DNA of 64,000 nt from Lentihominibacter butyricus (GTDB lineage Bacteria > Bacillota > Clostridia > Peptostreptococcales > Anaerovoracaceae). A model generated the notes under the pieces. It saw nothing but the letters and a program-made list of their open reading frames with translations. It was not told the origin of the DNA and made no database searches. Below, in pieces: positions 57,207-64,000 of the stretch. The DNA is taken from positions 124,001-188,000 of the forward strand of contig NZ_JAOQJP010000002.1 in NCBI RefSeq assembly GCF_025567305.1, given 5' to 3'. A program made the translations under genes and the position numbers. Every line of letters starts with the position of its first letter. Position 1 is the first letter of the stretch.

Positions 57207-57261
57207 ATCAGAGCACAGCGAACATCAGAGCACAGCGAACATTGGAGCATAGCTAACGCTG
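57194..57261 (+). repeat. Four-copy 17-bp tandem repeat
   Basis: Units start at 57194, 57211, 57228 and 57245. The first two are identical (GAGCACAGCGAACATCA), the third differs in its last two bases, the fourth is degraded. There are no spacers. A perfect inverted repeat AATTTCTC-TGC-GAGAAATT (57272-57290) follows at once. Confidence 0.85.
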
Positions 57262-57335
57262 AAGCGCTGTCAATTTCTCTGCGAGAAATTTCCTGCTGTG
57301 CAAGAAAAATCATCATGCGCGGGGTTTTCTTTCCA

Positions 57336-57358
57336 CAAAAAGAACCGGGTGACGGTTC
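57336..57358 (-). terminator. Terminator of the rnf operon
   Basis: On the minus strand GAACCG pairs with CGGTTC around a short loop (arms 57358-57353 and 57347-57342), followed by TTTTTG. It is about 110 bp past the rnfB stop codon. Confidence 0.65.
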
Positions 57359-57467
57359 CCGGATCAAAGCGTTTTTAGATCACAGAAGTTATGGCGCTCG
57401 CCATGTATACGCTTTATAATATCCTTTTACCGTCATTCCCGGTTCTTGATAAATGCTATTACCAGGC

Positions 57468-58331
57468 TTATGCCTGTGCAGGCTGAGCCTCTGCTGCCGG
57501 TTTGGCTTCTGCAGCTTTCTTGACTGGTTTCTTTTTCTTTCTGTAGTTCACGATAGCGCCTGTAGGGCATTCCTTTTCGCACATACCGCAGTTCTTGCAT
57601 GCGTCAAGGTCGACCTTGGCAACGTTGTTCTCGACTTTTATAGCGTCGAACTTACATGTCTTCTGACACTTCATACAGCCGATACAGCCGATCTCGCATG
57701 TCTTTCTCGTCTTCGCGCCTTTTTCCATCGATTTGCAGGCAACAAACACGAGGTTCTTCTTATTGACCATGCTGATGATCTCGTTAGGACATACATTCGT
57801 ACAAGCTCCGCATCCCACGCAGACATCTCTGTTGATCTTTGCGACACCGTTGTTTACAGTGATCGCATCGAACTTGCAGACATTGTAGCAGTCGCCAAGT
57901 CCCAGGCAGCCGAAACGGCATGCCCACTGTCCGCCGTAGAACATCTTTGCTTCCTTACATGATGTTATCCTGTCATCCTCCATGATTTCTCTGGTAACGC
58001 CAAAGCTTCCCTGGCACATCACCATTGCCACCTGAGGTTCGGCAGCGCTTGCTTCCTCTCCCATGATACCGGCGATCTGTGAAGCCACGCTCGCACCGCC
58101 TACAGGGCACAGCGAACAGCTTAATCCCGGATTGTCTGTGAACGCAGCTGCATAGTCATCACAGCCTGCGAATCCGCATGCTCCGCAGTTTGCACCCGGG
58201 AGCACTTCTCTTATTGCTGCGACTCTTTCGTCAACGGGAACATACATCAGCTTGGATGCAACAGTCAGGATGACTGCCGCGATCAGACCCATTCCTGTTA
58301 CTATCGCAGTAGGAACAATTATTGTCGTCAT
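57468..58331 (-). CDS. rnfB: Rnf complex ferredoxin-like subunit RnfB
   Basis: Accepts electrons from ferredoxin in the Rnf ferredoxin:NAD+ oxidoreductase. 287 aa, with an N-terminal membrane anchor (about 5-28). The RnfB-specific cluster motif CGACGFAGCDDY and a later Cys follows (about 48-75). Four ferredoxin-type motifs come next: CLGLGDCYNVCKF, CVGCGACTNVCPN, CIGCMKCQKTCKF and CKNCGMCEKECPT, so about five [4Fe-4S] clusters are expected. An Ala/Lys-rich tail ends the protein. Start at the ATG 58331; the frame open to 58364 overlaps rnfA. Confidence 0.95.
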   Translation of the reverse strand: MTTIIVPTAIVTGMGLIAAVILTVASKLMYVPVDERVAAIREVLPGANCGACGFAGCDDYAAAFTDNPGLSCSLCPVGGASVASQIAGIMGEEASAAEPQVAMVMCQGSFGVTREIMEDDRITSCKEAKMFYGGQWACRFGCLGLGDCYNVCKFDAITVNNGVAKINRDVCVGCGACTNVCPNEIISMVNKKNLVFVACKSMEKGAKTRKTCEIGCIGCMKCQKTCKFDAIKVENNVAKVDLDACKNCGMCEKECPTGAIVNYRKKKKPVKKAAEAKPAAEAQPAQA

Positions 58332-58344
58332 TCCTGCACACCCC

Positions 58345-58938
58345 CTAACCGAATATACCTGCAACTACACCTGAGAATCCCATGAACGCCATGGAAAGGA
58401 TCGATGCAGTGACCAGTGTGATAGGGACTCCCTGGAAACATTCAGGGATACCTTTGCATTTTTCGAGTTTTCCTCTCATTCCTGCGAACAGAACCATTGC
58501 GAGCAGGAAGCCTATTCCGGCTCCGAACGAGCAGAACAGCGATTCGACATAGTTATATCCGTCTGTGATGTTCTGGATAGTAACACCCAGTACCGCACAG
58601 TTAGTCGTTATCAGAGGAAGATATACGCCGAGCGATCTGTAAAGCGGCGGCATATATTTTTTGAGCGTCATCTCTACGAGCTGTACCAGTGCTGCGATAA
58701 CCAGGATGAATACAACTGTCTGGAGATACCCTATATTGAACTTATCCAGCACATATATCTGGATCGGCCATGTTACTGCTGTAGCCAGCACCATTACGAA
58801 CGTTACAGCTGCGCCCATTCCCACTGCCGAATCCAGCTTCTTGGAAACGCCGAGGAACGGACATATGCCCAGGAACTTTGCCAGTACGTAGTTGTTTGTA
58901 AGGATAACTGTCAGCATTATAGCTAAAATACTTGTCAT
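58345..58938 (-). CDS. rnfA: Rnf complex membrane subunit RnfA
   Basis: A 197-residue subunit with six membrane segments, related to RnfE and NqrE. ILTNNYVLAKFLGICPFLGVSKK opens it; the Cys here and that in LITTNCAVLGVTIQN are thought to hold an iron site between RnfA and RnfE. It is part of the ion-translocating core. 2 bp behind rnfE. Confidence 0.96.
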   Translation of the reverse strand: MTSILAIMLTVILTNNYVLAKFLGICPFLGVSKKLDSAVGMGAAVTFVMVLATAVTWPIQIYVLDKFNIGYLQTVVFILVIAALVQLVEMTLKKYMPPLYRSLGVYLPLITTNCAVLGVTIQNITDGYNYVESLFCSFGAGIGFLLAMVLFAGMRGKLEKCKGIPECFQGVPITLVTASILSMAFMGFSGVVAGIFG

Positions 58939-58940
58939 TT

Positions 58941-59627
58941 TTATTCAGCCTCCTTCTCATCACATACTCCGCCGCATGTGTCAGCCATCATGCAGCCTTT
59001 GCATCCGAATTCCTTCTTCTTTATAGCCTTGCCCTTTGTGAAATAATTAACGGCAGCTACCAGGATAGCGAATACGAAGAATCCGCCAGGAGCCAGCATA
59101 AAGATTCCTGCAGGAGTCAGCGGAGTGTGGCTGATCACGTCGATGTTGAAAACTGTGCCGCTTCCGAGGAATTCTCTGATGAGTCCCATCAGACCGAGAG
59201 CCAGTGTGAATCCGATACCCATGCCGAGACCGTCGAGAGCCGAATCAAGCACACCATTCTTCGAAGCGAACATTTCCGCTCTTCCCAGGATGATACAGTT
59301 AACTACGATCAGCGGTATGTAAAGACCGAGCGCTGAATCGAGTGCAGGCAGATATGCCTTGAGCAGGAACTGTACAACAGTTACGAATCCTGCGATAACT
59401 ACGATAAAGCACGGGATCCTGACTTTGCCCGGTATTATATTTTTAAGAAGCGATATTACGATATTGGAACAGATCAGAACGACCATGGTCGATATACCCA
59501 TTCCAAGGCCGTTGATCGCGCTGGTAGTCGTCGCAAGTGTAGGACAAGTTCCCAGCAGAAGAACCAGTACCGGGTTCTCCTTGATTATACCTTTGGTTAC
59601 TATTTGAAGCTTGCTGTTATTTTCCAT
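58941..59627 (-). CDS. rnfE: Rnf complex membrane subunit RnfE
   Basis: A 228-residue paralogue of RnfA with six helices in inverted topology. GTCPTLATTTSAINGLGMG and LIVVNCIILGRAEMFASKNG carry the conserved Cys residues. The C-terminus adds a hydrophilic Cys-rich tail, FGCKGCMMADTCGGVCDEKEAE, with four Cys that could bind a metal; this tail is typical of clostridial RnfE but not of the short proteobacterial form. The start overlaps the rnfG stop by 1 bp. Confidence 0.95.
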   Translation of the reverse strand: MENNSKLQIVTKGIIKENPVLVLLLGTCPTLATTTSAINGLGMGISTMVVLICSNIVISLLKNIIPGKVRIPCFIVVIAGFVTVVQFLLKAYLPALDSALGLYIPLIVVNCIILGRAEMFASKNGVLDSALDGLGMGIGFTLALGLMGLIREFLGSGTVFNIDVISHTPLTPAGIFMLAPGGFFVFAILVAAVNYFTKGKAIKKKEFGCKGCMMADTCGGVCDEKEAE

Positions 59628-60178
59628 TACTTAACACCTCCGCATTCCTTGAACTGCTTCAGAGCTTCCTCCACAGAGCAATATACGGCATTTGATGTGA
59701 TAGTAGCACCGGAAACAGCATCTATTTCAGTGTCATCCTTGACACTTCCGCCGGCAACTTCGCTGACGCCTTTATACTGTTCCAGATATCCGGGATCTGC
59801 AGCCTTGGTTCCGAGTCCCGGTGTTTCGGAGTGTTCAGTTACCTTCACTCCCGTGATCTTGCCTTCCGCATCTATACCTATCATGACTTTGACAGTACCG
59901 CCAAAACCTTTATATCCTGCTGTAATTGCCATGCCTGCCTTGTTGTCTGCGATATAGCAGTCGATGACACCATCGACCAGCTTTCCGTCATATGCAGTGA
60001 AACTGTCGCCGTCCGGAAGGACTTCCATTCTCGCTTCGTCAGCCGACTTCTGCTGGTTTTTAACGATTACCGGATTTGCCACGCTGTAAGTTCCCGCCAG
60101 TGCCAGGGTTACTACGAGACATATGCAGACAAGTACTATTACAGGAAGGATATTTTCTTTGAATTTACTGTTTTCCAT
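59627..60178 (-). CDS. rnfG: Rnf complex flavoprotein subunit RnfG
   Basis: A 183-residue subunit with one N-terminal helix (about 10-30) and an outward FMN-binding domain. VSGATITSNAVYCSVEEAL holds the flavinylation site S-G-A-T-x-T, where FMN is attached to Thr by ApbE. SETPGLGTKAADPGYLEQYKGV is the other family block. The ApbE gene is about 5 kb away. The start overlaps rnfD by 14 bp. Confidence 0.95.
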   Translation of the reverse strand: MENSKFKENILPVIVLVCICLVVTLALAGTYSVANPVIVKNQQKSADEARMEVLPDGDSFTAYDGKLVDGVIDCYIADNKAGMAITAGYKGFGGTVKVMIGIDAEGKITGVKVTEHSETPGLGTKAADPGYLEQYKGVSEVAGGSVKDDTEIDAVSGATITSNAVYCSVEEALKQFKECGGVK

Positions 60179-61154
60179 TATTTCCAGCTCCTTCCTTTGC
60201 CTTCTTAGGCAGTCTGTATCTGAGTTTTTCCGTTATTCTGTCGATGTACGGCGTAAGCACATTCATTAAGAGTATCGCAAACGACACACCTTCAGGGTAT
60301 GATGCGAACAGTCTTATAAGCATAGTGAACAGACCGCAGCCGATACCGAATATGATCTTGCCTGACGGCAGCATAGGTGATGTCACATAGTCTGTAGCGC
60401 AGAAGAATGCACCCAGCATCACGCCGCCGGCACACAGATGGAAAATCGCTCCGTCAAGTCCTCCCCAAATGAGACCGCATACGAATACAGTCGCAAGGAA
60501 GCTTACCGGGATATGAGCTGAAATAACTCTTGTAAGAATGAGGAATATTCCTCCGATGAGGATCGCACATGCGCTCACTTCACCGATACATCCGCCGATG
60601 TTTCCGAGGAACATATCGAGATTCGAAGCGCTTACAGCATCGATGCCCCCGTGTGAGAGCTCGCCGAGAGGAGTTGCCGATGTCACTGCATCCAGACCTG
60701 TTCCTCTTGCTGTAGGCCATGTAGTCATCTCAGTAGCAAATGCTATGAACATGAAGATCCTGGCTGTTACGGCAGGGTTTACGAGGTTCTGCCCAAGTCC
60801 GCCGAACAGATATTTCACTACTACGATCGCAGCAAAACAGCCCACAACGGCGATCCAGTAAGGAAGCCCTGCAGGTAAGTTGAAAGCGAGCAGCACGCCG
60901 GTAACCACTGCACTGAGGTCTCCGACAGTCTGTTCTCTTTTCATGATCTTGTTCATAAGATATTCAAATAAAACGCACGCCGCAACACATACGATTGTCA
61001 GCACTGCAGCCCTGTATCCGAACTGGTATATACCCACCGCAAAAGCAGGGATAAGGGCGATAAGCACCATTCCCATGATCTTAGTCGTATTTACAGGACC
61101 GACTAAGTGAGGAGCTGATGATACTTCTAAATTACCATGATATTTGTTCTCCAT
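60165..61154 (-). CDS. rnfD: Rnf complex membrane flavoprotein subunit RnfD
   Basis: A 329-residue subunit with about ten helices. DAVTSATPLGEL (about residue 178-190) carries the covalent FMN Thr. FGGLGQNLVNPAVTARIFMF and FFCATDYVTSPMLPSGKIIFGIGCGLFTMLIRLF are strongly conserved. It belongs to the membrane arm that couples electron flow to Na+ or H+ export. The start abuts the rnfC stop. Confidence 0.96.
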   Translation of the reverse strand: MENKYHGNLEVSSAPHLVGPVNTTKIMGMVLIALIPAFAVGIYQFGYRAAVLTIVCVAACVLFEYLMNKIMKREQTVGDLSAVVTGVLLAFNLPAGLPYWIAVVGCFAAIVVVKYLFGGLGQNLVNPAVTARIFMFIAFATEMTTWPTARGTGLDAVTSATPLGELSHGGIDAVSASNLDMFLGNIGGCIGEVSACAILIGGIFLILTRVISAHIPVSFLATVFVCGLIWGGLDGAIFHLCAGGVMLGAFFCATDYVTSPMLPSGKIIFGIGCGLFTMLIRLFASYPEGVSFAILLMNVLTPYIDRITEKLRYRLPKKAKEGAGNNGKQ

Positions 61155-62473
61155 TATTTACTCGTCGCCTCCTTCAAAAATCCTTTTGCCATCTTGTGGG
61201 TAAAGCTCAAAGGTCTCCTTGCAGGGCAGACGTACGAACAGCTTCCGCATTCCATACACTGCATGACTTCAAGTCTCTGCAGCCTTTCCACATCCTTGTC
61301 TTCATAAGCTTCGACCATCGATACCGGCATAAGACCGAAAGGACAGGCTTTGATACACATACCGCACTTGATGCAGCTGCTCTCTTCAGGGATCAGCGCC
61401 TGCGGTCCGTCAAATATCAGTATTGCATTGTTGTTTTTTACAATAGGAAAAGCATCCGAATAAACGGCTCTTCCCATCATAGGTCCGCCCATCAGGATCT
61501 TCTTAGGCTCTGCCTTGTAGCCTCCGCATGCAGCGACTACGTCACAGATCCTCGCCCCGATCGGTACGATTATATTCTTTGGCTCTGCTACCGCATTGCC
61601 GTCTACTGTGATTCTCTTTGTCGTCAGAGGTCTGCCTGTTTCGAGGTACTGACCTATGAACGCTATGGTCGTGATATTGGAAAGCAGGATGCCGAGATCT
61701 GCCGGCAGCACGCCTGCCTTGAGCTCTTTTCCTGTTATCTCGTAGACCATTACTCTTTCTGCGCCCTGCGGATATCTCTCTTTGAGGACTTTCACTTCGA
61801 TATCGTCAGAGTGTCCGGCTTTGTTTATTTCTTCACGCAGTTTTACTATAGCGTCAGGCTTGTTTCCTTCAACGCCTATGTACGCTTTTTTCAGATCAAG
61901 GAACTTCATCGTATCCAGTATACCTTTGATGACATACTCGGTATCTTCAAGCATGAGTCGATGATCCGATGTGATGAACGGTTCACATTCCGCTCCGTTT
62001 ACGATCAGGGTGTGTACATCGCCCAGGTTCTTCGGATTGAATTTGATATGAGTCGGAAATGATGCTCCGCCCAATCCTACCAGGCCGCTCGCCCTTATCG
62101 CAGCAACGAACTCCGGCTGGTCATTAACGACCGGAGGCTCGATGCCTTCCCATAACTCCTGTTTCCCGTCAGTCTCGATGATGATGACCTGATCTTCACC
62201 ACCGCTCATCGATCTTATAGACGAGATTTCCTTAACAGTGCCCGATACGCTTGAATGGATCGGCGCACTTACAAATGCTTCTGTATCTCCTATTCTCTGG
62301 CCGACTTTTACGTAGTCTCCTTTGGCAACCAGTGGTTTGCATGGAGCTCCGATGTGCTGTGCCATGGAAATACAGACGGTTTCTGGAACAGCCATTTTTT
62401 CGGTAGCACATCCGGCAGTATGCTTCGCGTGTATTACCTTGATGCTGTTCAAAGACCTCCCCTTCTTTTCCAT
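61154..62473 (-). CDS. rnfC: Rnf complex NADH-binding subunit RnfC
   Basis: A 439-residue peripheral subunit that reduces NAD+ with electrons from the complex. The N-terminal part has the biotinyl-like barrel (PETVCISMAQHIGAPCKPLVAKGDYVKVGQRIG). LVGLGGASFPTHIKF and NGAECEPFITSDHRLM form the FMN/NADH site. Two [4Fe-4S] motifs are CIKCGMCIKACPF and CMECGSCSYVCPA. Start at the ATG 62473 behind GAGG; the frame from 62515 has no such site. First gene of rnfCDGEAB. Confidence 0.95.
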   Translation of the reverse strand: MEKKGRSLNSIKVIHAKHTAGCATEKMAVPETVCISMAQHIGAPCKPLVAKGDYVKVGQRIGDTEAFVSAPIHSSVSGTVKEISSIRSMSGGEDQVIIIETDGKQELWEGIEPPVVNDQPEFVAAIRASGLVGLGGASFPTHIKFNPKNLGDVHTLIVNGAECEPFITSDHRLMLEDTEYVIKGILDTMKFLDLKKAYIGVEGNKPDAIVKLREEINKAGHSDDIEVKVLKERYPQGAERVMVYEITGKELKAGVLPADLGILLSNITTIAFIGQYLETGRPLTTKRITVDGNAVAEPKNIIVPIGARICDVVAACGGYKAEPKKILMGGPMMGRAVYSDAFPIVKNNNAILIFDGPQALIPEESSCIKCGMCIKACPFGLMPVSMVEAYEDKDVERLQRLEVMQCMECGSCSYVCPARRPLSFTHKMAKGFLKEATSK

Positions 62474-62595
62474 TTCAAAAACCTCTCTTTCTTTCCCATT
62501 CTGTTCTTCCTTCATATGAGCCTTGCGGCCCGAGAAATTCTGATATGGGCTTCAATGTGTTTTTATAGCTTTTGGAATTTACCCGTACATTTCGA

Positions 62596-62639
62596 ATTAT
62601 AGCACAGGCTTTTTATAAAATCTATTGTCATAGGGTCAA
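62596..62639 (-). promoter_or_regulatory. Promoter region of the rnf operon
   Basis: On the minus strand a perfect TATAAT (62601-62596) preceded by TG (extended -10) lies about 120 bp before rnfC. A TTGACC (62639-62634) is too far from it but is 18 bp from TAAAAA, so two overlapping promoters are possible. The rest of 62640-62881 is AT-rich with no coding frame. Confidence 0.5.
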
Positions 62640-62881
62640 TTATTTTTTGTAACCACTTTGTTTGGCAACATATACATATGTACATTTTAGTGCAAAACAC
62701 AAAAAAATTTTTTATTTTTTTCTGCAGCATCCGCAAAAAACATGTAATTTTTTGTCTGAAATCACCTTTTTCTGTCGATTTTTTGCGACACCTGTCCGCT
62801 GCCTGAGTCATCACAGCAGCCGTCATTCGATCCGGCCGGCTTATATTATCTGCATGCGTCAGATGTCCGCCAGCCGGCGGT

Positions 62882-64000
62882 TCACTGCTCTATCACGACG
62901 AACCCGCCCTTTGGAACGGATGTCCACTCATCGTTCACGCGCTTCCCCTCCAGGTTGTTCTGCAGCGCACGTATCACCCCGCTGTGAGCTACGATGATGA
63001 TCTCCTTTGAATCATCATTTTCAAGGATCTTTCTCAGTGTCTTCACTGCTCTGTACTGTATATCATAGAAGTTCTCGGATTTGTTTCCCGTCTTGAAGAT
63101 GAACATATCCTCGCCCCTGCGCATGTATTCCTCAGGGAACTCTGCCTTTATCCGGCTGACAGGCTGTCCGTCCCACTTTCCGAGATTTATCTCTCGAAGT
63201 CCGGGTGCTTTCACGATTTCCGGGTATTTTTCGTTATTTTTTTCACTAAATTTGCGCAAGATTATCTCCGCTGACTCCATTGCCCTCGAAAGATCACTTG
63301 CATATATCACCCGCGGACATGCAAAATCCGCAGCCAGCTGCTCAGCACTCTGTGCGATCTGCATGCGCCCTTTTTCGTTCAGAGGTACATCATACTGCCC
63401 TATGAACATTTTCTCGGCATGCTGCATCGTTTCACCGTGTCTAACCAGCACTATACGCCTGCCGCAGGCCAGCTCCTGCAGATCTTTGCGCACGCAGCCC
63501 GATCGATAGAACTCCAGCAGCTCACTGTAGCTTTCCGGAGTGTCCATATCCAGCAGGCAGCCCTCGTCGCTGACCGGTATCCTGACCATACGATCCCAGT
63601 ATTTGTCCGTGACCGCCTTTAACCCTCCGGATCCGTCGTAACTGCATATCTCCTCCGCATAGAACTTCGGGACGAACAGCGGATGACCTTTCTTGCCCTC
63701 GAACACAGGTACAAAAAAATTCTCTCCGCTGCTGTCACATCCGGCGTGCTCCGCGACAGTTCTGACGGTTTCAGCCGATATCAGCGGACAGTCGACCGGC
63801 ATCACCAGATACCCTGCGGTGTCAGGATACAGCTCCCTCGCCTTCGATATCCCCGTTTTTATCGACGAAAACATGCCTGTATCATAGTCTGCATTATAAG
63901 CCTCGATGCAGCCCTCAGAATCTAAAACAGGCCCCAACAGTTCCCTGCTGTAGCCTGTGACTGTCACTATCCTGCCGATACCTGCATCTTTTACACTGCG
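62882..64000 (-). CDS. MobA-like nucleotidyltransferase fused to histidine phosphatase (5' end outside the window)
   Basis: The frame is open through the right edge (SVKDAGIGRIVTVTGYSREL), so the protein starts beyond 64000; the GTG at 63967 is internal. The N-terminal half is a MobA/MocA-like NTP transferase missing its first strand and nucleotide loop here: VMPVDCPLISAETV carries the metal-binding Asp, and GHPLFVPK is typical. After a short linker (about residue 155-165) comes a complete histidine phosphatase domain with the RHG motif in IVLVRHGETMQHAEKMF, the second Arg in YASDLSRAMESA, REINLGKWDG, and the second His in IIVAHSGVIRAL. A joint role in molybdopterin-nucleotide or nucleotide-sugar processing is possible but unproven. 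Confidence 0.85.
   Translation of the reverse strand, partial: RSVKDAGIGRIVTVTGYSRELLGPVLDSEGCIEAYNADYDTGMFSSIKTGISKARELYPDTAGYLVMPVDCPLISAETVRTVAEHAGCDSSGENFFVPVFEGKKGHPLFVPKFYAEEICSYDGSGGLKAVTDKYWDRMVRIPVSDEGCLLDMDTPESYSELLEFYRSGCVRKDLQELACGRRIVLVRHGETMQHAEKMFIGQYDVPLNEKGRMQIAQSAEQLAADFACPRVIYASDLSRAMESAEIILRKFSEKNNEKYPEIVKAPGLREINLGKWDGQPVSRIKAEFPEEYMRRGEDMFIFKTGNKSENFYDIQYRAVKTLRKILENDDSKEIIIVAHSGVIRALQNNLEGKRVNDEWTSVPKGGFVVIEQ

Noticed and set aside
57194..57261. CRISPR array or tandem coding repeat
   Set aside because: 17-bp units abut without spacers and the unit length is not a multiple of three; no cas gene nearby.
56861..57367. Minus-strand open frame of 168 codons and plus-strand frame 57105-57419
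   Set aside because: They run through element B and the tandem repeats, lack ribosome binding sites, and have no family resemblance.
57468..62473. Na+-translocating NADH:quinone reductase (Nqr) or Rsx
   Set aside because: RnfB with its multiple ferredoxin motifs and RnfC with two cluster motifs are present, and NqrA and NqrF are absent, so it is Rnf.
1..64000. tRNA or rRNA genes, insertion sequences, phage attachment sites
   Set aside because: I looked through the gaps and saw no cloverleaf with a CCA-ready acceptor, no rRNA stretches and no transposase or integrase frame.

Overview
The window looks like chromosome of an anaerobic, low-to-medium GC Clostridia-type Firmicute (Eubacteriales; something near the Mogibacterium/Anaerovoracaceae group would fit, but I cannot place it from sequence alone). 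The grounds are a six-gene Rnf ferredoxin:NAD+ oxidoreductase operon, a reverse rubrerythrin with its rubredoxin domain at the N-terminus, zinc-type S14, lysine and TPP riboswitches of Firmicute type, ECF vitamin transporters, and strong GGAGG ribosome binding sites with sigma-A promoters (TTGACA/TATAAT, 16-18 bp).

Layout. 1-7.3 kb: free-standing alanyl-tRNA editing protein, a G5/3D wall protein with a long acidic tail, then a minus-strand group (EamA exporter, PepV-like dipeptidase, NifU-like Fe-S protein, branched-chain-amino-acid-type binding lipoprotein). 7.4-9.9 kb: reverse rubrerythrin, an 856-bp non-coding stretch holding a patterned motif array (element A) and short repeats, and a YitT membrane protein. 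10-12.4 kb: polar amino acid ABC importer. 12.7-16.2 kb: small membrane protein plus SSS symporter plus YtcJ-like amidohydrolase. 16.5-18.5 kb: NhaC-family transporter under a lysine riboswitch.

18.5-34.7 kb is one continuous S10-spc-alpha ribosomal cluster of 31 genes (rpsJ to rplQ, including secY, adk, map, infA, rpmJ, rpoA), read on the minus strand from a strong promoter and a long structured leader. Its last gene runs directly into the lysine riboswitch. The ECF core genes that often follow rplQ in Firmicutes are instead at 44.5-46.9 kb, tightly coupled behind aroD and ahead of trmB.

35-43.7 kb: GNAT, PfkB kinase, TGS-type nucleoside kinase, a PC4-like YdbC with an odd tail, the collapsed remnant of a wall-anchored surface protein, an aminotransferase, an M23 peptidase, and thiC behind a TPP riboswitch. 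43.7-53.5 kb: trmB/ECF/aroD, a probable pyridoxine S component divergent from a MocR/PdxR regulator, YfhO and a GT2 glycosyltransferase. 53.5-62.5 kb: ApbE, a NusG-II protein and a Gx transporter, then an endonuclease-like gene, a second copy of the motif array (element B), tandem repeats, and the rnfCDGEAB operon; ApbE is the expected flavin transferase for RnfG and RnfD. The window ends inside a nucleotidyltransferase-histidine phosphatase fusion.

The most unusual observation is that the non-coding stretches at 8330-8580 and 56781-57031 carry eight TGTGYA/TRCACA hexamers in the same order and orientation and at the same spacing (0, 30, 50, 81, 164, 195, 215, 245 bp, within 1 bp), although the sequence between the hexamers is largely different. 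I know of no described element with this layout.
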